Positions 45,220 to 56,074 are shown, counted from the stretch's first letter. The stretch is 64,000 nt of DNA from Ecdyonurus torrentis (GCA_949318235.1 OX439130.1:41796040-41860039), one strand, 5' to 3'. Made by a program: numbers and translations. The notes: generated by a model from the letters alone, not told the origin.

Positions 45220-48200
45220 CTATGAGAGTGGCATGTTGAGGCCAGGATTTCTGTATGGAACTGTGTCCAGTGGAGAACGTTTAGTTACAGATTCAAACAC
45301 CTGGTTTCCATATTGCACTGTGGATGACAGAGCACCAAACATTCTGTTCACTAGACCTTTGTTTGGCTCTTGAGGCAATGAGGATGTGCAGCCAACTCGA
45401 CCCTCAGGAACTGAAACAACAATTAAAACTTGTAAATTTACAACCTTTTTCTGCTTACCAATAATAATTAATCATATTAATTAGTTGAAGTTATCAACTG
45501 TGCAATATGATTGATAAATAAAGATTGGATAGGAAACAGATGAATTTGAAAAATTGGGGAAAGGAAGTTGAGCTTTTGATTACAAGTTTTTTACTTTTAT
45601 TTCTTTTGTCTGTCTTTTAAGAGGTTAGGAAGGTGAGATGCTTTGTGATAGAGATGCTTTGTGAGAAACAAATTTTCAAACTTACTTATGTACTTATGTG
45701 CACTTTTATTATTATTATTATTTATTGAATATTGCAAGTAGTAATTAAAATTATGTTATTTTTTATGAATTTAACTAAAATAAAAGGATAGAAATAAGGT
45801 GAGCAAAATTAGAGCACTGTGTATTAAAAAATTAATGCAAAGCAAAATTCTTTAATTTAGACAGATATAATGGGAGGGGAATTCAAATTAATTCACTGGC
45901 CATTACTAGTACATTTTTTGGTGAAAAGACACATTTTAGCAGTATAAATCCATGAGGTTTACTCACTTGCTAGAAAAGAGAGCAGCAGTCTGTTGACTGC
46001 CACAGATGCTTGCTGATGTGGGAAATGCTCTGCGTCGCTGACGACACGCACACTCAGACGCTCCTCTTGCTCTGTAGACTTGACAGCAGCTTGAAGTGTG
46101 CAGCTCTTGTCCATGTCTCCCACTATCAGCAACACTGGCACCTTGGCATTACTCGTGCCAGGGGCTACTCTGCTCAGCCACACACTGCGGTAGTAATTGA
46201 TAGCACCAGTCCAGTCCACTTAACATACAAAATATCACTCTTAGAAATATCCCACAGTAATAGTACTGGTAAATGTTATATATTTTGTGACTGTAATACT
46301 CACATTTACGAGAGAAGACATACTTGTAGGTTTCTCTGCTAACAGTTCCCTTTGAGCCCTGGGGTGGCAGGTGACTCAAATATTGGTCCAGAATAGCAAG
46401 ATCACCTTTCATCATCATCATCTCTGCCACACCGGGTAGCTGGCATTCTTGTACAAATCTGCAAGTCAGTAAATAATAATAATAATAAAAGAAAAAAAAA
46501 TGTGTTCCAAATTTTCATATAGTGGTACTTGTGCTACACTAATGATTTTTTTTTCTTATTTAGATTTTTTTTTTTTCATTTCTCTTATTATTTAATTATG
46601 CTTCACGTCTAGCTTACCTAGTATTGACGAGTGCATTTTGCGGCAATTCATTCCAATAAACATTGGGATGTGGACAAGATATGGATACAAATCTTGAGAC
46701 TAACTCAGGATGAGAGTACATCAGAAACCAGCCTAGTAAAGCTCCCAAGTCATGACCAATCACAACGCTCTTCTCTCCTGCTCCTATGTGTAGCATAACA
46801 ACAGCATTAAGTTAAAATTTCTAAATTATCAAAAGTAAAATGATAATTATTTACCAATTATAGAAATAAACTCTGCAAGTTCCTGAACTAACTCAGTTAT
46901 ATGATACTTTCTCCTCCACTGGGGCTTCTCAGAGTCTCCAAATCCTTTTAAGTCTATTGCTATCACTCTGCAACATATAATACATGTGTTAGAGAAATTA
47001 GTAGAAATTAATAGTATTTTATTATTTTTTAAATAAAAAGGTTCAAACACACTAAATTTTAAATGTTACCATGGTTACCATAATGTTTGAAGGTACATAC
47101 AGTCATTTAAAAAAAAAAAAAAAAAAAAAAATTACTTTGGTGATTTTCACAGACACAATTGAAGATGTATTATATAAACTTATAACATATATAACACTAA
47201 AAAATATTATAGTGGCTCACCCTCTCGATTGAGTCATTATTTTATTGGGACTCTCAACGAGCGCCCATGTGGTTCTAAAATTTTGTGACTAAGGTCACCA
47301 CGTCCATATAGCCTTATAAAATTTAGCTTGAAGTTGATAAACCAACCAGGGCTTAGCAATGAGCCCTGTACGAGAGCACAGAAGTGCCATTTGAAATACA
47401 TTGAGCGTTATTCTACAAAGGAGAGGGTGTGACCATGCATGTAAAATTTAGGTACAGTATGTATTCTGAAGTTTTTGTTTTTAAAACACCTTCACTTACT
47501 GCCTTGAAATGAAAGTGATAGGATAGTGTACAGCTCTGGACAAAAGTTCCCGACTGGGGCAGCAGCAACCGCTACGTTTTCTCATAAAGATAGCATAGTG
47601 TGGTTGCACGTTGCCTATACAAATCGTAGGAACTTTTATACAGAGTTGTACATGGAAATAAAGTACAATGGTCCTGAAAAAACAGGACAGATAAAGCAAA
47701 TTAAGTTTCTCCATAAATATACCATTCAAAAATAAGCAAGAGCATGTACCGAGGCTTTTTTTTTTTTTTTTTTTTTTTTTTGACCAGTGTACCTAGAGTT
47801 ATGAATGTATAACATTTATTTCCTTATGGCACTTTACAAAAGGATTGAAGTACCTAAAGTGAGGCGCTAGTGCTGGAATCTGGTGTCTCCAACCAATCCA
47901 GCAGTCAAGAAAGCCATGTAATAAGATGAGAAGAGGGTGATCTGAGCAGCCATTTTCAACGTAATGAATCTTTGCACCCTGCAAAGAAAACATTCACTGA
48001 ATAAGTTATAAATATAAAAATAATGTAGACTTAGAATCAATTCATAACATAATACATTACACAAACCTTTAATTTGATGTATGAATGAAGTCCCAAAGAA
48101 GAGTCAACTAAACATCTCGGGGGCTTGTCTCTTCGTTTGTTTGTGTGAAAATATTTTTTTGAATTCCAAGTCCACAAAAATCCAAGTTTTAATAATGCTA

Positions 48201-48523
48201 CTGTACCCCATACTATAGCTAATATATAAAATTTGATTTTTATCCATAAGGATACATCTACAATACAAACTTTAGGATCGTTTTTAACATTTTCTATTTC
48301 ATCGTGTTCTCCATTACGCATGATGTTGCCGGCTTTAGTTGTTCTTCCCACTGAAAATAAACAATGACAGCTTTAGACAGCAATAGTATAGTATTGTGCA
48401 ATTTGTTAAGTATTTAAAAATATTAAAGTATAATTATTTTTAATGTTGTACGACCTAAATGCAATTTAAAAGATGAGATGATAAACTCCACTGACCTTTG
48501 TCGTGATTTCTAGTTTTGTACAT
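45220..48523 (-). CDS. Membrane-anchored epoxide hydrolase-like alpha/beta hydrolase (EPHX3/4 type)
   Basis: Eight exons: 48523-48496, 48350-48067, 47978-47854, 46967-46855, 46783-46618, 46458-46304, 46218-45967, 45410-45220; all junctions are GT-AG and in phase, giving 437 aa. A 28-base first exon supplies the ATG and joins in frame. One membrane helix lies near residues 48-70, followed by DSSLGLHSY, as in EPHX4. Hydrolase fold: HGFLD (125-129), IDLKGFGDSEKP (150-161), nucleophile motif GHDLGA with D195, lid block PGVAE (247-251), lid Tyr Y283, acid D327 in GDMDK, and H355 in DAEHF. Family members open epoxides (often of fatty acids) at the ER. Two oddities: the near-invariant HGXP proline is Leu128, and the position of the first lid tyrosine is Phe240. 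A roughly 62-residue tail after residue 375 is longer than in vertebrate EPHX4. Divergent neighbour: NOSIP. Confidence 0.92.
47531..47648. mobile_element. Tc1-like MITE, CAGCTCTGGACAAAAG family, copy B
   Basis: TA-flanked 118-bp element in intron 3 of the hydrolase gene. Left end CAGCTCTGGACAAAAGTTCC; the right end's complement is CAACTCTGTATAAAAGTTCC. It shares subterminal GCAGCA(A)CC and TTGCCTATAC with relatives at 61624 and 43814. Confidence 0.65.
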
Positions 48524-48654
48524 GTGTTGCGCTCGTGGCCATCTTTAAAGGTCACGCCCCTTTCAGCTGGTTAAAAAGTAAACATTGCCAAACGTTGTTT
48601 ATTCTGTGGATTTCTTTAATTTCACAGGTAAAATTAAACTAGTTATAAAGAAAA
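48524..48654. promoter_or_regulatory. Shared divergent promoter of hydrolase and NOSIP
   Basis: Only 131 bp separate the two start codons, so both 5' UTRs and the core promoters must overlap here. It contains a GC-rich GGTCACGCCCCTTTCAGC patch. On the minus strand a well-placed AAAGATGGCC (YY1-like; also a strong-context upstream ATG opening a 10-codon frame that overlaps the hydrolase start) lies 5' of the hydrolase ATG. No TATA box, as is usual for housekeeping promoters. Confidence 0.5.
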
Positions 48655-51600
48655 ATGACTCGCCACGCCAGAAACTGCACTGCTGGAGCTGTCTACACGT
48701 ACCATGAGAAAAAGAAAGATGCTCAAGCATCAGGATATGGAACACAAAGTCAGCGAGTTGGCAAGGATTCTGTCAAAGATTTTGACTGTTGTTGTCTCAC
48801 TTTGCAGCCCTGTAGAGAGCCTGTAGTGACGTAAGTTTGTTCAGAGTCTAATTGATTCTACTGTTCTACTCAAATATAAACAGGATATGTATAAACGTAT
48901 TACTGGGGCATAATACATACATAATGCAAGTTACGAAAGTTTTCATCGCTCAATAAGTCAAGTGTCAAGTCATAACTTTTGACTATTATGTATGTATTTA
49001 TGATATGATAATGCATACATATATGTACATAATACTTATGTACAATGCATTGTACTTTATTACTATCTGTTTGAGCTGAACATAAAATTTATTACACAAA
49101 TATATGGGAATCTACGTTGTGTAACATAAATGGTGAATATAATCTCTGCTATGTTTGAAGATCTGATAATTGTATGGTATGCATATATCACATTCAGATT
49201 ACATTCAATATATTTAATATGTATACAGTATATATATTATATACTCGACTCAAAAAAACCCAGTCGATTTAACTCGGGCATGCCTAGAGTATCGCCCATT
49301 GTCACATTTGAGGAGAAGTGGGGCGGCTGGGCGATACCTTAAAAGGTCGAACGGCAGGTAACTCAGTTTTTTTGAGTCCAGTATAGATATGCATGCACAG
49401 TCATGTTTCAAATCGTTCCAGACAAAAAGGCCTGCTGGACAAAAGACCCTCTGAACGCACAAGTGGGTTATTGTATCCATGAAAGGTATTTTGTCCGCAG
49501 ATCATTTGTCAGGCATTCGTTTGAAATGTGAGCAGAAAAATTATGTTTCTAGATTTTTCTACATAATATGCAACCAGACAATCCAAGTTCCAATATGTTA
49601 TTTCACTTAAACTGATAATATTTTATTTATTTTCAGTCAAGAGGGCTTTTTGTTTGACAAAGAAGCGATTTATCAATATATTATCACCAAAAAGAATGAA
49701 GCCAGTCGTAAAATGAAAGAGTATGAAAAGCAAAAGAAAAGAGAGCAGGTAAAAACATAACATTTATATAACAACTTAAAAAAAAATCACAAATTATTAA
49801 TAATTCCTTAATTTTTAATAACTTTAATTTTTTAACAAATTATGTATTAACCGCAACGGGTTTTTCTCATTTTATTTGTTTTAAATATGCTATTTTATTT
49901 ACAGTACTTCTTTTACTTTAAAGTTTACACATTAAAATTATTCTTATGGAGTATAATGTAGCAAAGGTAAATTGATTCAAAAACTGTTTCATTATTATTA
50001 CTTTTTTTTACTTAGACTGAACTAGCAGAGTTGGCAGAAGCAGAAAGACAGTCCAAGTTACAAAATTTCCTCAAGACAGAGAAAAATATTGTCAGTGAAC
50101 CAGTACAAGCTTTCAAAGCAGGTAATTTTATTTTTATAACTGTTTAAAGCATTATATTTTATTTTGCTTGTCACTTTACAAACATGATTTGATTTATCAT
50201 TACATAAACTAAGCAGCATTAAGGTTGATACTTTGATGGGTGTCCAAGTAAATAGTTTATTATTTGGCCTACTTACAAATAAGGATTGCAAAATATATCT
50301 GCAACATTTTTTTTTTTTTTTTTTTACATTTTTATTAGATTTATAGATATAAGATAAGCTTGTAGCTGTTACTGAAGAAAAATGATTGCATTAACTGCTG
50401 GAGAGAAGAATAAGTTGATTTGTTATTTACTGATAAGAGCTTAATTTCACAGGATCATCAGGGCAGTCAAAACCATCAGTGTCTAACATGGTCAATGGCA
50501 AAGATAAGCACTTGCCAAGTTTCTGGATTCCTTCAATGACTCCAGAGAGCAAGAAAGTGACCATCACAAAACCTGTATGTGAATCATTTAACCTATCTAT
50601 AAGCTATTGAACATAAATATAATACACCTTAGTAACAATGTATTTAGAACTAGAATATAATTCTCATTCAATTGTATTTACTTTGTTTTTTTCTTCTTGT
50701 TCATTTACACCAATTCAAATATGTTTTGTTTAAATCATATCATTATTTTTTATTATTATTCTTTTATGACCAACAGAAGCATAGTAGTACAAATACATGT
50801 CTTTTGATATTTCTTGCTTTTTAAATAGTTTTTGTAAATTTTATTATGATTTAATATAACACTGCTTTATACTTGTTTGCCATTTTTTCAGGACAAAACA
50901 GTGTACTGCCCAATGACAGGCAAACCTCTGAAATCCAAGGATCTGATTGAAGTGAAGTTCACCCTTGTCAATGACCCTGATGAGAAAGGCAAGGCTTTGA
51001 TCTCAAGACAGGCACGTTACAAGTGTGCAGTCACTGGAGATGTGCTGAGTAACTCTGTACCATGTGCTGTTCTTCGTACTTCGTGAGTATTATATATTGC
51101 AAGTCATAACGCTACAGTATGTTAAGTGCACAGCATAACTAACTATAAAATAGTATTTAATTAACTACTACAGTAATAAAGAAAAGGATAGAATTACCAG
51201 CAAGGGCCTTACCACAGCAGAAGTTCTATGGCAAAGTCAAAGTCTCGCGTGGCACAGTGTTTTGTTATAAAAAAGTTTATAAAAAAAACTTCACAAAAGT
51301 TTTTATAACAAAACACTGTGCCATGCGAGACTTTGACCTCACCATAGAACTTCTACTGTAGTATGGACCTTGCTGGTAATTATATCCTTTTCTTTATTAT
51401 TGATCCTAACTGATCCAATTGATTTATTTAACTACAGTAAGCTATCAATATCACCATCATTTAGAAACAAAAATCAATTTCAAATTAGTTCTTTATTCAG
51501 CAACAAAGCAAGTCCTTATTTGTTTTAATGGAGCTTATTGGTAGAGCAAACTAGCCCAGGTCCAGCTTGGGAGTTAAAAACCTGGCATCTGTTTCCAAAA

Positions 51601-54274
51601 TAAAAATTATGTGCACAAAATGTTACAAGGGCTTTTTTTACAGTGGTATGCATCAATTTTAAAACCACGTTGAAGGGTGTTGTATATCCTTTTACGGAGT
51701 TTAAATTTACACACTATAAGAATTATACTTTACTCCCAATATTGTTAACAGAATATAATGGTACTTAAATAAAAATTGCATAAAATACTAGTACAATAAT
51801 TAAGGCATTTAGCAGTTAAATAAAGTAATTGATATTTAATGTAACAATAATTTTTCTTGGTCTGTTTACTCTGCTACTTTGGTTCATTTGGGAATATAAA
51901 TAAAAGTTTTTAATATTATTATTTTAAATGATGCAGATTGATTGCAAGTGGCTATACGCTATGTAATGCCAACGTGACAAGATCTTGCACAAGAATTTTG
52001 TTCCCTACTAAAAATGGGAAGAAATATAAAAATAAATTGATTGTTTGTATTGCAGAGGTGATGTGGTGACGATGGAGTGTGTGGAGAAGATCATTAAGAA
52101 GGATTGGATCCATCCTCTCACCAATGACCAGCTCACAGAACAAGACATCATTCCATTACAAAGGGTAAATCTTTATTTCCACTAATACACGTTTTTTTTT
52201 ATGGTGATTACTGATTAGGGAATAGATAATAATAAAAGGGGGAAAAACATAAAATATTTTATTAGTGTATCTTTTTGAATTCTAAAAAAGTAATGAATAG
52301 AATGGATGACTCATAATACAACACACTTCTATATTACAGTATAACTCAGAGAAGTATAATACACCTTCTCAATCAAAAATAAATTGTAATATGTATGCGA
52401 GAACTGTTATGAAAAGATACAAATAGATTTCTCCCTAATTTTTCTGTTACAATTAAGGAAAACTTGATTATACATAAATAATATGAAAATGAGGATAAAA
52501 TCATTGCAGTTGATGTATGCATGTTAAAAAATTAAAAATAAAAACTTTAAGAGAAAATAGTGTATGTACTGCATGGTACTAGTTCATGTGCTGTAGTGCA
52601 TGTACTAAAATATTAATATACTGTATTATTAAATGTAAAAAATAATAATATATTTTTTAATTATATTATTATGATAATTTAATTAGAAAATAGTTGGTAG
52701 AGATTAGAGCACGTTGAATTGAAAATTAATAAAACGCGAAAATTCTCTAATTTAAATAGTAAATTGGGACTAGGGATGCAAATTATTCTAGCTTGCGCTA
52801 TATAAAAATAGACGTTAAAAGGGATGAGGGGTATAGTGTCAATGTAAAATACGATATACCTAACATCTCACGTTCTCACATTACATCAAAGGCACAACAT
52901 TATAAAACAGCATCAGACTTACTCTTGGCCTTAGACCGGTTTCGTCCTTTACCTAGGACTCATCAGTAAGGCTCGGCAGAGAGCTCTGTACAGCTAGAGA
53001 TGGCTCACACCACATCTGCTAACTGACTGAGCTGAGGAAGCAAGTGGCAGCCGCGTTTTTATACGCGATGCCCCCGCAGAATGCTCTCGCGAACTTTCTG
53101 GAGTTGGGGAACTCTAGGAAGTGAGGGAGGGCACATGTGGCTTGCTGGCAGCCAGTCTTGCATCCCTCTTAGTGCACAATATTATATTACAGTGTGAGGA
53201 TGAGAGGTTTTAAATAGCAAGCCGGGTTTGCGCGCGCGATTGTTCAACCAATCAGCGCGAGCAGCTGCGGGGGCATCGCGTATAAAAACGCGGCTGCCAC
53301 TTGCTTCCTCAGCTCAGTCAGTTAGCAGATGTGGTGTGAGCCATCTCTAGCTGTACAGAGCTCTCTGCTGAGCCTTTCTGATGAGTCCTAGGTAAAGGAC
53401 GAAACCGGTCTAAGGCCAAGAGTAAGTCTGATGCTGTTTTATAATGTTGTGCCTTTGATGTAATGTGAGAACGTGAGATGTTAGGTATATCGTATTTTAC
53501 ATTGACACTATACCCCTCATCCCTTTTAACGTCTATTTTTATATAGCGCAAGCTAGAATAATTTGCATCCCTAGTCCCAATTTACTATTTAAATTAGAGA
53601 ATTTTCGCGTTTTATTAATTTTCAATTCAACGTGCTCTAATCTCTACCAACTATTTTCTAATTATTTTTTTAAACGTAATTAATACCAACCGCAATGGTT
53701 TTTTCCTATATATTATATTATGATAATTTGAAAGAAAAGGATAGGAGAAAACCAGCAAGGGCTATTTCACCATAGTGAAGAGTTGTTTGAGTCGATGAAA
53801 ATCTTGCTAGTTCAGAGAAAATAATAATAAAATAGTAACACATATTGGATAGCTTTCACCACTAAACTCCAAAAGAAAACTGACAAGTGAGTGTGTTATC
53901 CCTTTGTCAGTCCTTACTGACTCATATTGAAACTCAGAAATTTCTCACCAAGTCTGTAAGAACTGACAAAGGCATAACACACTACGTTTTCTCTTATGAA
54001 GGTTAGTGCCAAAAGCTATCCAATAATCTCTTCATTATGATAAGGCCTGTGCTGGTTTTCTCCTATCCTTTTTCTTCAAATTTATCATACCTAACCACGA
54101 TGGTTTATTTTCCATGATATTGACCATATTGATATTATTATTTAACATTTAATTGTTTTGAAATGTATATAAAAATATGCCTTGCATTATTTTGATTTAC
54201 AGGGTGGCACTGGCTATGCGACAACTAATGAAAAATTAGAAGGAAAGAACGAGAGACCTGTTCTTCAAGCTTGA
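48655..54274 (+). CDS. NOSIP: Nitric oxide synthase-interacting protein homologue (U-box E3 ligase)
   Basis: Seven exons: 48655-48830, 49637-49748, 50016-50121, 50453-50574, 50892-51082, 52056-52164, 54203-54274; phases join without error to 295 aa (human about 301). Family blocks appear in order: MTRHARNCTAGAVYTYHEKK at the start, KDFDCCCLTLQPCREPVV (split U-box first half), the basic KEYEKQKKREQ coiled region, LPSFWIPSMTPESKK, then the second U-box half with CPMTGKPLK, YKCAVTGDVLSN, CAVLRTSGDVVTMECVEK and QRGGTG. NOSIP proteins are nuclear/cytoplasmic U-box ubiquitin ligases, also found in spliceosomes, and in vertebrates modulate NO synthase location. Introns carry four inverted-repeat elements and the ribozyme palindrome. 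Convergent with SSU72. Confidence 0.97.
49244..49381. mobile_element. MITE in NOSIP intron 1 (138 bp)
   Basis: TA-flanked; left end CTCGACTCAAAAAAACCCAG, right end ACTCAGTTTTTTTGAGTCCAG. An inner GTATCGCCCA block also pairs. Tc1/mariner-type target site. Confidence 0.65.
51174..51398. mobile_element. Palindromic MITE in NOSIP intron 5 (GAAAAGGATA family, copy 1)
   Basis: About 225 bp and almost fully self-complementary: TAATAAAGAAAAGGATAG at the left, TATCCTTTTCTTTATTA at the right; inner arms TTACCAGCAAGG, AGAAGTTCTATGG and GGCACAGTGTTTTGTTATAA all pair. Related copies at 53732-54076 and 63808-63900. Confidence 0.75.
51527..51600 (+). repeat. tRNA-like (SINE head) fragment
   Basis: TATTGGTAGAGCA resembles a tRNA A box and GGGAGTTAAAAACC a degenerate B box about 30 bases further. 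No acceptor or anticodon stems pair well. Probably a decayed SINE in NOSIP intron 5. Confidence 0.3.
52922..52981 (-). ncRNA. Hammerhead ribozyme, type I, left copy
   Basis: Minus strand. The 45-nt minimal motif spans 52972-52928. Stem I is GCCTTA/TAAGGC (6 perfect pairs). Core CTGATGA is followed by stem II GTCC/GGAC with an 8-base loop TAGGTAAA, then core GAAA. Stem III is the self-complementary ACCGGT (three pairs, no loop), followed by C17; predicted cleavage between 52934 and 52933. Beyond an internal loop, CTCT and AGAG extend stem I by 4 pairs, as in natural hammerheads with loop-loop contacts. A loopless stem III implies cleavage as a dimer, as known for Penelope-like and newt-type hammerheads. 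All core residues are present. Confidence 0.88.
53248..53318 (+). promoter_or_regulatory. Pol II core promoter of the ribozyme element, right arm
   Basis: CCAAT (53248-53252, in the unique spacer), TATAAAA (53281-53287) and initiator candidates TCAG at 53309 and 53314 (A at 53311 or 53316, 30-35 bases after the TATA start). Strongly GC-rich. The mirror-image TATA in the left arm (53063-53057) points the other way but lacks the CCAAT box. Confidence 0.55.
53363..53422 (+). ncRNA. Hammerhead ribozyme, type I, right copy (sense to NOSIP)
   Basis: Plus strand, minimal motif 53372-53416. Same core (CTGATGA at 53378-53384, GAAA at 53401-53404), stem II GTCC/GGAC with loop TAGGTAAA, and stem III ACCGGT. 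Cleavage is predicted after C53410. It differs from the left copy at the base of stem I: GCCTTT opposite TAAGGC gives one U-U mismatch next to the core, which may weaken it. It lies within intron 6 of NOSIP in the sense orientation, so it would be present in the pre-mRNA. Confidence 0.85.
53732..54076. mobile_element. Palindromic MITE in NOSIP intron 6 (GAAAAGGATA family, copy 2)
   Basis: About 345 bp; ends AAAGAAAAGGATAGGAGAAA and its complement TTCTCCTATCCTTTTTCTT, then CCAGCA/TGCTGG. Inner arms pair again (ATTGGATAGCTTT, GTGTGTTAT(C/G)CCTTTGTCAGT, ATTGAAACTCAGAAA). It starts about 70 bp right of the ribozyme palindrome. Confidence 0.7.
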
Positions 54275-54305
54275 AACATGAAACTATCTGCAATACTATC
54301 TAGGC

Positions 54306-54346
<41 letters not shown>

Positions 54347-54470
54347 AAATTCATATTTAAATTGGTAATCAAGCTTATTTATCAGATTGGAGAAGATACA
54401 TTCAGAAAATTTTAAATAATTAAATGAAAATTGCACCTAATTCTTATTATTATTTTCATGGATAAATATA

Positions 54471-54476
54471 AATAAA
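54471..54476 (+). terminator. Candidate NOSIP polyadenylation signal
   Basis: AATAAA about 200 bases after the stop; another AATAAA occurs near 54534. Poly-A tract 54309-54343 lies between, in the 3' UTR. Confidence 0.35.
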
Positions 54477-55650
54477 CTACACAATCATGATCAAATTACT
54501 AAGTTTCTAATAATAATAATTAAAAAAAAAATTTAAATAAAACAAATTTTAATAACAATTTCTGTTGTCATAATAATTTTATTAAAGGGACACTTCCCAT
54601 CTTTAGATACATCTAGATGACAAAAAGGACACAAACATTTAATTTATAAGATAAAATAGTTATATATTTACATGCTTTTGTAATCAATAATGTATTCAAT
54701 TTTTTCTTTTCTTAGTAATTCTATTAGTGAATTAACTTACTGTTTATTTATTATTATTATTATTTTTTTTTTTTTGTCTTAAAGAATTCACATTAATTAA
54801 GCAGAAAATATAGTAGTAATATAAATGATATACGTAACAAAAATAAGTTTGATAATTATAACAACACCCCTTTTAAAATATGTATAAAGTATGTAATAAT
54901 GCTACTCACAGTAGCTTGTGATTTTATGTTGCAAAGTTTCAAAAAAATAAAATAACAAAGTACGCATGGGGGTAAAAAAATCATAAATTCTAAAATAAAA
55001 ATTCTGGCTAAGCTTATAATTAATTATTTAATGGTATTTTAAAGCACAATTTTAGTTTCATACTAATGTATTCTTATTTTATATTTCATTCAAATTTGGA
55101 GCCTACACGGAAGCATTTATTTATTTTTTATTTTCAGATAAAAAACTTAATTTTAATAACTTTGATATTTTTAGAACTAAAATAAAATAGTTTTTTAATA
55201 AGCATATAATATTATTACGTGAATAATATAATAAGTGCAAAAAAGTTGCCGATTGTATAACAATAATTTTTGACATTGTTTTTTAATTCTACAATTGAAT
55301 AGTTTTGAAACGTGTGTAGGTTCAGATATTGAGGGGGAGGGGGGATCATAACCACATATACAATTAGATACCATAATAATAGCCAAATATTTTAATTAAA
55401 TTATAAGAGTACTGATGTGTTATAGGAAATGTAAATTTTGATTGTAAACATTTAAATCATTATAATAATTTTAGAGTAGGACTGATAAAAAATATTTAAT
55501 TTGTGATACTTTGGACATCAACATGTTTCAAAACAATATTCATTCATGAATATATAAGCACAACCATAGTACACATAGTAAATTAATATTATATTAATAT
55601 ATTCCTTTAAGGATACTTAAAATTTAAATTAATAATCATTCGTTTCATTA

Positions 55651-55656
55651 TTTATT
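55651..55656 (-). terminator. Candidate SSU72 polyadenylation signal
   Basis: AATAAA on the minus strand about 70 bases past the TAA stop, just beyond a T-rich stretch of the sense strand. Confidence 0.45.
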
Positions 55657-55724
55657 TAAAAAAAAAAAAAATTATCAAATTCTAAATTAAAGCATATAAA
55701 TACTGTGTGCACTATGTTTGAAAT

Positions 55725-56074
55725 TTAATAAAAGAAGACACAGTGCAGGATGGTTCTTTCACATTTGGACTCAAATTCCTGAAGCAGTTCATCCATATCA
55801 TTGTCCATATCTTCACATTTGCACATCTGTTTAACACAATACAGATTTTAATTAATACAAGTACAGTAATAGTCGACTATTGATTTCAAGAAAAATCTCT
55901 GGAAAATCTACAGCAATGGCAATCATCAACATACACATTTCAAAGTTAGACACTTCAATTTGTGGCTAATTAGAATTATGTAGGTACATATTTTAATATT
56001 TTAGAAAATTTAAGCACAATATGTAAATTTGATGTCCATTAAAGTCCGTCAAAAGATAACTAAAGTTGAAACAA

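Larger units (their letters stand above)
52681..53663. mobile_element. 983-bp palindrome with divergent promoters and hammerhead ribozymes
   Basis: Arms 52681-53079 and 53265-53663 are inverted copies of 399 bp each around a 185-bp spacer, inside NOSIP intron 6. Each arm has, reading outward, GCATCGCGTATAAAAACGCG (TATA), an initiator about 30 bases later (CCTCAGCTCAGTCAGTT), and a hammerhead ribozyme motif about 60 bases after that. Roughly 245 bp of body follows, to a TAGAGCACGTTGAATT-type end. Promoter plus hammerhead in a terminal repeat is the known plan of Penelope-like element pLTRs and of retrozymes; no reverse transcriptase is present here. Interpreted as a head-to-head pair of such terminal units; the exact family is unknown. 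Confidence 0.8.
54275..55724. other. Convergent 3' intergenic region (NOSIP / SSU72)
   Basis: About 1.45 kb holding both 3' UTRs. AT-rich, with a poly-A run (54309-54343). No further gene seen. Confidence 0.6.

Noticed and set aside
53318..53551. Minus-strand 77-codon ORF in the ribozyme palindrome
   Set aside because: Runs antisense through the right hammerhead and promoter. The palindrome explains the open frame, and no protein family is recognised.
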